DNA of 64,000 bases from NCBI RefSeq assembly GCF_030246885.1, contig NZ_CP126739.1, positions 2,604,001-2,668,000 on the forward strand, written 5' to 3'. Position 1 is the stretch's first letter. Each line of letters starts with the position of its first letter. The notes under the pieces are model-generated. The model was given only the letters and a program-made list of their open reading frames with translations, was not told the DNA's origin and did not search any database. Shown here in pieces: positions 32,715-42,344 of the stretch. The position numbers were made by a program, and so were the translations under genes. The DNA is from Microbacterium sp. zg-B185. GTDB lineage: Bacteria > Actinomycetota > Actinomycetes > Actinomycetales > Microbacteriaceae.

Positions 32715-33629
32715 TCAGGGGCGCCAGCCTGCCTCGTGCAGCGCCTCCCGCACGAGCGCGACGGCGGTCGGCCGATCGCCGCGCATGTGATGCCGCAGGA
32801 TGCGAACGTGCCGCCACCCCGCACGGCGGATGGCGCTCCACCGATCGGCGTCGCGCTCGAACTGCCGGACATCCTCCGCGTGGACGCGCCCGTCGTACTC
32901 GACCGCGACGCGCCAGCGCCGGTAGGCCAGGTCCAGGCGCGCGATCGCCCGGCCGTACGCGTCCCGGAGGACCCAGTTCACCTCGGGCTCGGGCAGGCCG
33001 GTGCGTACGATCAGCAAGCGCAGGCGGGTCTCCTCCGGGGACTCGACACCGGCTCGGACGTGGTTCAGGGCTGAACGCATCGTCGTCGCGGACCGGCCGC
33101 GGAGCATGCGGACCTCGTCCCTGAGCTCCTCGACGGTGCCCCAGCCCTGATGGACGATGGCGTCCGCAGCGACGACCAGGTCGTCGTGGCGCCAGAGGCT
33201 GCCGGCCTGCCGCCACGCCCGGACGGGATGCTCCAACGGCATGCCGGCATGCACCACGATCGCCGGCTCGCGCACCTGGAGTCGGTGACCGATCACCCCC
33301 TGCGTGCGCGGTTCGCGAGCCGGCCGGTGCGCCGCGACGTGCAGCCCCACTCGGTGCGGCCACCGCGGGGTGGGCAGTCCGACGAGCGCGAGCGCGGTCT
33401 CGCCCCAGAAGAACTGCCAGGGCGCCAGCCTCGGCGCGTACTGGAGGCACATCAGCACAAGCGGATCGTCGCTGTCGGCGAAGAACGCGTCCGGGGTGCG
33501 CACGCCGTGGAAAGGGCGGCCCAGATCGGAACCGGCGAGTCGCCCCCGGCCGACGCCGAGCTCACGCGCGACACCCACCGTGAACGGCTGCCCGGACAGT
33601 TCGACGGGGAGGGGGCTCGGTCGCAGCAT
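32715..33629 (-). CDS. DUF559-type protein with Vsr-like endonuclease fold
   Basis: A 304-residue protein. The N-terminal 190 residues resemble the AbiEi/helix-turn-helix-like part seen in many actinobacterial proteins of this type (P-F-T-V-G-V-A-R-E-L-G-V; W-G-E-T-A-L-A-L-V-G-L-P). The C-terminal 110 residues carry the DUF559 core: S-P-E-E-T-R-L-R-L-L, a catalytic-looking A-R-L-D-L-A-Y followed by V-A-V-E-Y-D-G-R-V-H, then R-Q-F-E-R-D-A-D-R-W and V-R-I-L-R-H-H. Such domains are PD-(D/E)XK/Vsr-like, but activity is unproven. It is a single gene with no partner, framed by direct copies of a 53-bp palindrome. Confidence 0.8.
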   Translation of the reverse strand: MLRPSPLPVELSGQPFTVGVARELGVGRGRLAGSDLGRPFHGVRTPDAFFADSDDPLVLMCLQYAPRLAPWQFFWGETALALVGLPTPRWPHRVGLHVAAHRPAREPRTQGVIGHRLQVREPAIVVHAGMPLEHPVRAWRQAGSLWRHDDLVVAADAIVHQGWGTVEELRDEVRMLRGRSATTMRSALNHVRAGVESPEETRLRLLIVRTGLPEPEVNWVLRDAYGRAIARLDLAYRRWRVAVEYDGRVHAEDVRQFERDADRWSAIRRAGWRHVRILRHHMRGDRPTAVALVREALHEAGWRP

Positions 33630-33732
33630 CCCCCGATCTCAGCCGATCATGCCGCCCGACCGGGCGCGCGCCGGCATCCTGTGGACACCGGCGGCACCTC
33701 GCCGCGCTGGGGAGGACACCCCTCGGGTACCG

Positions 33733-33785
33733 ATGTCCCGCTTCGGCATGCGACACGCCGGCTATCCCCTGCACAAGTGGGACAC
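33733..33785. repeat. 53-bp inverted repeat (copy 2)
   Basis: Arms ATGTCCCGCTT and AAGTGGGACAC, with interior TGCGACACGCCGGC. Same length and orientation as copy 1 at 32624-32676. It lies in the 235-base gap between the start of the DUF559 gene and the end of add. Nothing else is evident in that gap. Confidence 0.9.
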
Positions 33786-33864
33786 GGATGCCTGGACGGG
33801 GATGCCGAGACACAGATGCCGGGGACAGGAGTCGCCGGGACAGAGGGACGCACCCGGGCGCGGC

Positions 33865-34980
33865 CTACCGCTCGAAGCCCTCCGCGATCAGCTCGATGAG
33901 CTCCTCCCGCTCCTCGATCGGGAGGAAGGCGCCGGCCGCGGCGTTCAGCTGGAACGTCTCGAGGTCATCCAGGTCGTAATCGAACGTCTCGGCCAGCAGC
34001 GCCAGCTCGCGGGTCAGCGAGGTCCGGCTCATCGTGCGGTTGTCGACGTTCACGGTCACCGAGAAGCCGAGCTGGTACAGCAGGTCGAACGGGTGGTCAG
34101 CCAGTTCTTCGCCCCACTGCCCGACCGCGCCGGTCTGCAGGTTCGAAGTCGGCGAGAGCTCCAGCGTGATCTCCCGGTCCCGCACCCAGCGCGCCAGGTC
34201 GCCGAAGTGCACGAGCACCTCGTCGCCCTCGCGCGAGACCACATCGAGATCCTCGGCGATCCGCACCCCGTGCCCGAGGCGCACCGCGCGGCCGTCGATG
34301 ATGGCGGAGCGGATCGAGTCCAGCCCCGCGGCTTCGCCGGCATGCACCGTCGTCGGAAAGAACTGCGACGCCAGGTAGTCGAACGCGACCCGGTGCCGGA
34401 AGGGCAGGAAGCCCTCTTCGGGACCGGCGATGTCGAACCCCACGGCGCCCCGGCCGCGCCAGGACACGGCCAGCTCCGCGATCTCCAGCGAACGATCGGT
34501 CTGGCGCATCGCGGTGATGAGCTGACCGACCCGGATGTCGTGGCCGTCCCGCTCGGCGGCCTCCTCGCCCTCCTCGATGCCGGTCTGCACCGCCTCGACG
34601 GCCTCTTCGAGCGAGAGCCCGCGGGTCAGATGCTGCTCCGGAGCCCACCGCACCTCGCCGTAGATCACCCCGTCCGCGGCGAGGTCCTCGACGAACTCGC
34701 GCGCAACCCGGGTCAGTCCCTCTGCGGTCTGCATCACCGCGGTGGTCAGATCGAACGTCTTCAGATACTCCACGAGGGAGCCAGAGTCGCTCTTGTCGGC
34801 GAACCAGCCGGCGAGCGCTTCGCCCTCGGTCTCGGGCAGCGCGAGGCCGATGGCGTCGCCGAGCTCGAGGATGGTCTGCGGGCGCACGCCGCCGTCCAGG
34901 TGGTCGTGCAGCGAGATCTTGGGCAGGCGCCGGATCGAGGCGCCCTGCAGGTTGGTGTCGCCGTGCTGATCGATCGACAT
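33865..34980 (-). CDS. add: Adenosine deaminase
   Basis: A 371-residue zinc enzyme of normal length. Metal ligands are in L-H-D-H-L-D-G-G, V-H-A-G-E-A-A-G and the C-terminal V-T-V-N-V-D-N-R-T-M-S. L-G-H-G-V-R-I and L-S-P-T-S-N-L-Q-T are further family markers. It converts adenosine and deoxyadenosine to inosine forms. It is the last gene of the nucleoside uptake/salvage operon. AGGAG seven bases before the ATG is the ribosome site, directly after a hairpin. Confidence 0.95.
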   Translation of the reverse strand: MSIDQHGDTNLQGASIRRLPKISLHDHLDGGVRPQTILELGDAIGLALPETEGEALAGWFADKSDSGSLVEYLKTFDLTTAVMQTAEGLTRVAREFVEDLAADGVIYGEVRWAPEQHLTRGLSLEEAVEAVQTGIEEGEEAAERDGHDIRVGQLITAMRQTDRSLEIAELAVSWRGRGAVGFDIAGPEEGFLPFRHRVAFDYLASQFFPTTVHAGEAAGLDSIRSAIIDGRAVRLGHGVRIAEDLDVVSREGDEVLVHFGDLARWVRDREITLELSPTSNLQTGAVGQWGEELADHPFDLLYQLGFSVTVNVDNRTMSRTSLTRELALLAETFDYDLDDLETFQLNAAAGAFLPIEEREELIELIAEGFER

Positions 34981-34992
34981 GTGAGTCTCCTA

Positions 34993-35010
34993 GCGCCGGA
35001 GATCCGGCGC
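34993..35010 (-). other. Perfect hairpin just upstream of the add ribosome site
   Basis: GCGCCGGA-GA-TCCGGCGC, an 8-bp perfect dyad, ends one base from the AGGAG of add. It could terminate the deoA transcript or stabilise the add mRNA. Confidence 0.45.
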
Positions 35011-35077
35011 GCTTCCGGTGGTGGACGGGCGGGTGATGGGGGTGGTCTGGGTCGGACTCATGAGTGGATGCCGCGCC

Positions 35078-36388
35078 TCACGCGGTGATCCTCTCGAGCA
35101 CGAGCGGGCGGGGGTCCGGGGCGTCGGCCCCGATCTCCCACGACCCTTCGAGGGCGGCCAGGGCACGCTCGAAGCGCCCGGCGTCGTGTCCCAGCAGCGT
35201 GAACAGCGGCTGGCCGGGGGCGACCCGGTCGCCGGGTTTGACGTGCAGGTCGATGCCCGCGGCGTGCATCACGGGGTCTTCGGCCCGGGCACGGCCGGCA
35301 CCGAGCCGCCACGCGGCGATGCCGAAGGGCAGGGCATCCATGCGGGTGACGAATCCGGCCTGCGTCGCGGTGACGGTGGAGGTCTCCCGCGGACGCGGGA
35401 GCGCGGCATCCGGATCGCCGTCCTGCGCGCGGATCATCGCACGCCACGTGTCCATCGCGCGCCCGTCCGCCAGCGCCGCCTCGACATCGGCGTCCGGCTG
35501 CCCGGCGAGGGCGAGCATCTCACGGGCGAGTGCCACGGTGAGCTCGACCACATCGGCGGGTCCGCCGCCGGCGAGCACCTCGACCGACTCGCGCACTTCG
35601 TTCGCGTTGCCGATGGCCAGGCCGAGCGGCGTGTTCATATCGGTCAGCAGCGCGGTGGTCGACACTCCCGAGTCGGTCCCGAGCGCGACCATCGTGCGCG
35701 CCAGCTCGCGCGCCCTCTCGATGTCCTGCATGAACGCACCGGAGCCGAACTTCACATCCAGGACGAGCGCGTCGGTGCCCTCGGCGATCTTCTTGGACAT
35801 GATGCTGGAGGCGATCAGCGGTATCGCCTCCACCGTCCCGGTGACATCGCGCAGCGCCTAGAGCTTCTTGTCCGCCGGGGCCAGTCCGGACCCCGCCGCG
35901 CAGATGACGGCGCCCACCTCGCGCAGCTGGTCGAACAGCTCGTCGTTGGTGAGCGCGGCGGTCCAGCCCGAGATCGACTCGAGCTTGTCCAGCGTGCCGC
36001 CGGTGTGCCCCAGCCCGCGGCCGGACAGCTGTGGCACTGCGACGCCGAACGAGGCCACCAGCGGCGCCAGGGGCAGGGTGATCTTGTCGCCCACGCCGCC
36101 GGTGGAGTGCTTGTCGACGGTCGGCTTGCCCAGGCCGGCGAAGCTCATCCGCTCCCCCGAGGCGATCATCGCGTCCGTGAGCACGCTGATCTCGCCGCGG
36201 CTCATGCCGTTCAGGAGCACGGCCATCGCGAAGGCGGCCATCTGCGCGTCCGCGACGTAGCCGCGCGTGTAGGCGTCCACCATCCACCGCAGCGCGTCGT
36301 CGGGAACATCCCCGCCGTCGCGCTTGATCCGGATGACGTCGACCGCGTCGAACGGCTCGACCCCGCCTGCAGGCGAGGTGCTGCTCAT
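35078..36388 (-). pseudogene. deoA: Thymidine phosphorylase, interrupted by an in-frame TAG
   Basis: Read through, this is a complete thymidine/pyrimidine-nucleoside phosphorylase of 436 residues. The first part has K-H-S-T-G-G-V-G-D-K and S-G-R-G-L-G-H-T-G-G-T-L-D-K-L-E, followed by A-P-A-D-K-K-L. The second resumes A-L-R-D-V-T-G-T-V-E-A-I-P-L and ends in the usual C-terminal domain. Between them sits TAG (35858-35860) where the family has tyrosine (K-K-L-Y-A-L-R-D); a single C-to-G change from TAC explains it. No frameshift is needed. The result is two open frames: 176 residues, and a possible 251-residue piece from GTG 35833. The enzyme releases thymine and deoxyribose 1-phosphate. It overlaps cdd by ATGA. 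Confidence 0.9.
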
Positions 36389-36786
36389 CGTGAGGCCTCT
36401 TCGAGGTCCCGCGGGCCGAACGCGTCGGGCAGGACCTCGTCGATCGTGCGGATGCCGGACACCGTCTCCAGCAGCATCCCCGGGATGGCGTGTTCGTACA
36501 GCAGCTGACGGCAGCGCCCGCACGGCATCAGAGTGCGCCCCTGCCCGTCGACGCAGACGAAGGCGACGAGTTTGCCGCCGCCGGACATGAACAGGTCGCT
36601 GACCAGCGAGCACTCTGCGCACAGCGTCACGCCATACGAGGCGTTCTCGATGTTGCACCCCGAGACGATCCGGCCGTCCGAGACCAGGGCGGCCGCGCCG
36701 ACCTTGAACCGCGAATAGGGCACGTAGGCGAGCTCTTTGGCGGCGGTCGCCGCCGCACGCAGTTCGTCCCAGTCGATGTCGGTCAC
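36385..36786 (-). CDS. cdd: Cytidine deaminase
   Basis: A 133-residue homotetrameric-type cytidine deaminase. The zinc site is L-C-A-E-C-S (CAE) and P-C-G-R-C-R-Q-L-L (PCxxC); Y-S-R-F-K-V-G-A-A and I-E-N-A-S-Y-G-V-T-L are family signatures. It converts cytidine and deoxycytidine to uridine forms, feeding the phosphorylase encoded next. The stop overlaps the deoA start by 4 bases. Confidence 0.95.
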   Translation of the reverse strand: MTDIDWDELRAAATAAKELAYVPYSRFKVGAAALVSDGRIVSGCNIENASYGVTLCAECSLVSDLFMSGGGKLVAFVCVDGQGRTLMPCGRCRQLLYEHAIPGMLLETVSGIRTIDEVLPDAFGPRDLEEASR

Positions 36787-36856
36787 AGCGCGTCCTCCGG
36801 AAGGTCGGTGCAGGTTGGGAACGGATGCCTCATCCAGCGAGGCGGAAGAGCGGAGC

Positions 36857-38137
36857 TCATCCCTTGATGTAGGGGACGCCGTCGGCTGCGGGTGCCCGTG
36901 ATCGGCCGACGACTCCGGCGACGACGAAGATCGTGACCAGGTAGGGCAGCATCAGCATGAACTCGCTCGGCACGGGCGAGCCGATCACGCTGAGGGTGTT
37001 CTGCAGGCTGGAGGCGAACCCGAACAGCAGCGCGGCCAACGTCGCCTTGAACGGATCCCACTGCCCGAAGATCACCGCGGCCAGGGCGATGAATCCGGCG
37101 CCGGCGGTCATCTCCTTGTTGAAGGCGATGCCGTTGCCGATCGTGAACACAGTGCCGCCGAGGCCTGCGATCGCGCCGGCCAGCAACACGTTCCAGAACC
37201 GCGTCGCGTTGACCTTGATGCCGACGGTGTCCGCAGCCTGCGGGTGCTCGCCGACCGCCCGCAGCCGCAGTCCCCAGCGGGTGCGGAACATCGCGAACCA
37301 GACCACCGCGACCGCGATGTACATCAGATACACGATGATCGTCTGACGGAACAGCACGGGTCCGAGGACCGGGATCTCGCTCAGGATCGGTATCGGGATC
37401 CGCGGGAATCGCGGGGGCGAGTTGAGCAGCGCGGCATTCGGCTGCAGCACTTGCGAGTAGAAGAAGCTGGTCAGCCCGACCACCAGGACGTTGAGCACCA
37501 CGCCGACGATCACCTGATCGACGAGGTACGTGATCGCGAACGCGGCCAGCACCGCGGCGACCAGCGCGCCGGCGAACATGGCGGCCACCAGACCGAGGAG
37601 CGGCTGGCCGGTGAGGGTCGAGATGACGGCGGCGCTGAACGCTCCGGCCAGCAGCTGGCCCTCGATCGCGATGTTGACCACACCGGCGCGCTCGCCGATG
37701 ACGCCCGCCAGCGCTCCGTAGATGAGCGGGATCGCCAGCGCGACCGCACCGGCCAGGAGCCCGGCGACCGGGATCGCTTCGCCGGCGGCCGCCCACGTCA
37801 GGAATCCGACGATCGCGACGATGATGTACGCAACGATGACCCAGAGCGGTGCCCGCCGGTAGCCGCGCACCAGCAGGGCGGCGCCGGCCGTCAGCAGAAC
37901 GAGGAGTCCGAACACCACCCAGGTGGTGAGGATCACCGGCAGCACGATCTCCGGCAGCTGCAGCGCATCGGCCTGCGTGGAGATGCGGAACGTGGTCTCG
38001 CCTTCCCGCGGCGCGGCGAGGATCAGCAGCGCGTACAGGACCGTGAAGATCGCCAGCGCGATCGGCGCCTTCCAGCTGCGCACCTCCGCCTTCGGCGGAG
38101 TCGACGCGATCAGCGCACCATCGACGGCGACGGTCAT
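36857..38137 (-). CDS. Nucleoside ABC transporter permease (second)
   Basis: A 426-residue membrane protein of the branched-chain/BMP permease family. It has about ten hydrophobic helices and the family segments G-E-R-A-G-V-V-N-I-A-I-E-G-Q-L-L and L-R-A-V-G-E-H-P-Q-A-A-D-T-V-G-I. It resembles NupQ/YufQ-type nucleoside permeases. ATG 38137 overlaps the first permease stop by 4 bases. It lies 70 bases before cdd, in the same direction. Confidence 0.92.
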   Translation of the reverse strand: MTVAVDGALIASTPPKAEVRSWKAPIALAIFTVLYALLILAAPREGETTFRISTQADALQLPEIVLPVILTTWVVFGLLVLLTAGAALLVRGYRRAPLWVIVAYIIVAIVGFLTWAAAGEAIPVAGLLAGAVALAIPLIYGALAGVIGERAGVVNIAIEGQLLAGAFSAAVISTLTGQPLLGLVAAMFAGALVAAVLAAFAITYLVDQVIVGVVLNVLVVGLTSFFYSQVLQPNAALLNSPPRFPRIPIPILSEIPVLGPVLFRQTIIVYLMYIAVAVVWFAMFRTRWGLRLRAVGEHPQAADTVGIKVNATRFWNVLLAGAIAGLGGTVFTIGNGIAFNKEMTAGAGFIALAAVIFGQWDPFKATLAALLFGFASSLQNTLSVIGSPVPSEFMLMLPYLVTIFVVAGVVGRSRAPAADGVPYIKG

Positions 38138-39434
38138 TTCATCACCGCCCCGGCCTCGGCCTTGAGCTGCTTCTCCCGCGCCTTCTCGCGTCGGCGCTGG
38201 TCGCGCTCCGGAGAGGGCAGGAAGAAGATCGTGCGCACCAGCGGCGGGGCGGCGATGAACAGCACGATGAGAGCCTGCACGACCGTGACGATCTCGATGG
38301 GGACGCCCTCGGCGGCCTGCATCGCGAAGCCGCCTGCCTTGAAGGCACCGAACAGGATGCCGGCGGCGAAGGTCCCCCACGGGGTGGAACGACCCAACAG
38401 CGCCACCGTGATCGCGTCGAACCCGATGCCTGCGTCGATGTCGGCGGAGAATCCGGTGGTGATCGTACCGAGGACCTGATTGACGCCGGCCAATCCGACC
38501 AGCGCGCCGGCGATGAGCATGCCGATGATGTACATGCTCTTGACGTTGATGCCGGCCACCCGGGCGGCGTGCGGGTTCTCGCCGACGGCACGGAACTTGA
38601 AGCCCAGGCTCGATCGGCTGAGGATCCACCACACCACGACGGTGGCGAGGATGACCAGGATGAACCCGAAGTGCAAGTTGTACTGCGGCCCGAACAGCTC
38701 GGGGAAGACCGCGGTGGGTTTCATCGGCGGGGTCTTCGGGTTGCTGGAGCCGGGTGCCTGCAGCAGACCCGGAGTCCGCAGCATCCACGAGATGAGGTAG
38801 AACGCCACGTAGTTGAGCATGATCGTGACGATCACCTCGTGCGCACCCGTCCACGCCTTGAGGGCTCCCGCGATCCCGGCCCACAGCGCGCCGGCGGCCA
38901 GACCGGCGATCAGCGCGACGATCATGTGGATGCCCCAGGGCAGGTCGAGCGAGAACGCGACCCAGCCGGCGCCCGCCGACGCCATCAGCATCTGTCCGCG
39001 TCCGCCGATGTTGAACATGCCGATGCGGAAGGCCAGCGCCACGCCCAGACCCGCCGCGATCAGGGGCGTGGCGAAGGTCAGCGTCTCGGTCAGAGGACGG
39101 ATGCCGCGGGCGAACGTGGGTGCGCCGAAGTTGTAGATCGAGCCCTGGAAGAGGGCGATGTACGCCCCGGAGACCGCTTGCCAGATCGCCGCGATCGTAT
39201 CCAGCGGACGGGCGAAGAAGTAGCCGGACGCCTCCTGCACGGTCTCGTCGGTGAAGGCGATCATGATGCCGCCGACGATGAGTGCCAGCAGAACGGCCAG
39301 CACCGAGATCAGGGCGTTCCCCTGGGTGATCTGCAGGAAGGTCGTATGCCACCTCGACGCCTCGGGCGGTGTGGTGTGCTGCAGCGGCGGCATCCCCGGA
39401 GGGACGATGACGGCGCCGTGCGTCAGGTCCTCGC

Positions 39435-39438
<4 letters not shown>
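38134..39438 (-). CDS. Nucleoside ABC transporter permease (first)
   Basis: A 434-residue membrane protein of the same family as its neighbour (NupP/YufP type). It has a long N-terminal periplasmic insertion, then I-G-M-F-N-I-G-G-R-G-Q-M-L-M, G-A-H-E-V-I-V-T-I-M-L-N-Y and F-R-A-V-G-E-N-P-H-A-A-R-V-A-G-I. The C-terminus is a charged Lys/Arg/Glu tail. It starts in a 4-base overlap with the ATPase stop. Confidence 0.92.
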
Positions 39439-40955
<1,517 letters not shown>

Positions 40956-41002
40956 GCTCCAGATCCTAGTAAGAGGCGCCTTCAGGTGCATTGGGGGGAA
41001 CG

Positions 41003-41038
41003 GGAACGGGGAGGCTGGTTGCCCAGCCTCCCCGTTCC
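41003..41038 (-). terminator. Strong hairpin between BMP lipoprotein gene and ATPase gene
   Basis: A perfect 16-bp stem (41003-41018 with 41023-41038) with a TTGC loop lies 12 bases after the lipoprotein stop. It probably terminates part of the transcripts, giving much more binding protein than transporter. Confidence 0.75.
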
Positions 41039-41049
41039 GGTGCGGCAGA

Positions 41050-42159
41050 TCAGCCGGCGAGGTAGGACTCGACGGGGATCGAACCGTCGATGATGCCGGC
41101 CGCGATGGCGTCCAGCTCCGCCTGCAGGTCCGGCGAGACCTTCGACTCGAAGTCGTGGAAGGGCGCCAGGCTGACGCCCCCGTTCTCGAGCGTTCCGATG
41201 AACGGCTCGGCGTCGAACTCACCGGCACCGGCGGCGAGGACGGCCTCGTTGACACCGACGTCGATCGTCTTGCGGATCGAGGTGAGCAGCAGATCGGCCA
41301 CCGTCGGGTCGGTCTCGAACACGTCCGCGTCCACGCCGATCAGGGCGATGTCGCGGCCGGAGTCGCGGATCACCGATGCGGCGCTCTGGTAGATCGGGCC
41401 ACCGACGGGCAGGAGCACGTCCACGCCCTGGTCGACCAGACCCTGGGCCGCGTTGATCGCGTCCTGGTTGGCGGTGAAGCCACCGGTGAACACGCCGTCC
41501 TGTGCGGCGCGATCCCAGCCGAGCACCTGGACGCTGTCGCCCTTCTCGGCGTTCCAGTACTCGACGCCCTGAGCGAAGCCGTCCATGAAGATCGAAACGG
41601 TGGGGAAGTTCATCCCGCCGAAGGTGCCGACCTTCTTGGCCTCGGAGATCGACGCTGCCGCGTAGCCGGCCAGGAAGGCGGCCTGCGACGTGTCGAAGAT
41701 GATCGGCTTGATGTTCTCGGCATCCGTCTCACCGTCGAAGTCGTTGTCGACGACGTCGTCGATCGAGACGAAGTCGATGTCGGGGTTGGCGACGGCGGCC
41801 TCGCCTGCTGCCGACGCGAGGGCGAAGCCCACCGTGACGATGAGCGTGCAGTTCTGGTCGATCAGGCTGGTGAGGTTGGGTGCGTAGTCGGACTCGGAGT
41901 CGGACTGCACGGTGACGAACTCGACGCCGAGCTCATCGGACGCGGCCTCGAGGCCCTCGAATCCGAGCTGGTTGAAGGACTTGTCGTCGAATCCGCCCGC
42001 GTCGGAGACCATGCAGGGCTTGAAGCCGTCCACGGCCCCGCCTGCGGCTGCATCCTCGCTGGCGGTCGGCTCGGGAGCCGATCCGCAACCGGCAAGGGCA
42101 ACGAGCAGTCCGGCGGCGGCAACTACCCCGACGAACTTCTTGGTGGTAGAGATTGTCAA
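41050..42159 (-). CDS. BMP-family nucleoside-binding lipoprotein
   Basis: A 369-residue lipoprotein with TTG start (GGAGG six bases upstream). Signal peptide: K-K-F-V-G-V-V-A-A-A-G-L-L-V, then lipobox A-L-A-G-C. The mature protein is a BMP/Med (PnrA) purine-nucleoside-binding fold: V-S-D-A-G-G-F-D-D-K-S-F-N-Q-L-G-F-E-G, F-V-S-I-D-D-V-V and V-G-T-F-G-G-M-N-F-P-T-V-S-I-F-M. It delivers nucleosides to the two permeases. It is the first gene of the nucleoside operon. Confidence 0.93.
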   Translation of the reverse strand: MTISTTKKFVGVVAAAGLLVALAGCGSAPEPTASEDAAAGGAVDGFKPCMVSDAGGFDDKSFNQLGFEGLEAASDELGVEFVTVQSDSESDYAPNLTSLIDQNCTLIVTVGFALASAAGEAAVANPDIDFVSIDDVVDNDFDGETDAENIKPIIFDTSQAAFLAGYAAASISEAKKVGTFGGMNFPTVSIFMDGFAQGVEYWNAEKGDSVQVLGWDRAAQDGVFTGGFTANQDAINAAQGLVDQGVDVLLPVGGPIYQSAASVIRDSGRDIALIGVDADVFETDPTVADLLLTSIRKTIDVGVNEAVLAAGAGEFDAEPFIGTLENGGVSLAPFHDFESKVSPDLQAELDAIAAGIIDGSIPVESYLAG

Positions 42160-42344
42160 CTCACGCCTCCATCAAAGGTGCCCCCGCGGACTTCGCGGGC
42201 GACAGCCCAAGTTACCCAGTGTGACGACGCGCTCACCTATCAGAACGCCGTCCGGGACGGAATGGTTACAAAGACGCAATGTGCTGAACACGTGCGGGCA
42301 CCGGGGGCGAGATCGGCCCCGGTCGGCGAGGGTCGCTGGTCCGC
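42160..42344. promoter_or_regulatory. Promoter region of the nucleoside operon and end of manC
   Basis: A 185-base gap. Reading the minus strand, GGAGGCGTGAG precedes the TTG start of the lipoprotein; the promoter itself is not obvious. At 42300-42323 the arms ACCGGGG / CCCCGGT form a probable terminator upstream of the operon. As manC also reads minus and ends at 42345, this hairpin likely ends the manC transcript. Confidence 0.45.

Noticed and set aside
32715..33629. Type IV toxin-antitoxin or abortive-infection pair
   Set aside because: The N-terminal part is AbiEi-like but no partner toxin gene is present beside it; treated as a solitary DUF559 protein.
36857..39352. Single 831-residue permease
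   Set aside because: Only the part from ATG 38137 is a permease; the rest is the wrong frame of the adjacent first permease, which overlaps it by ATGA.
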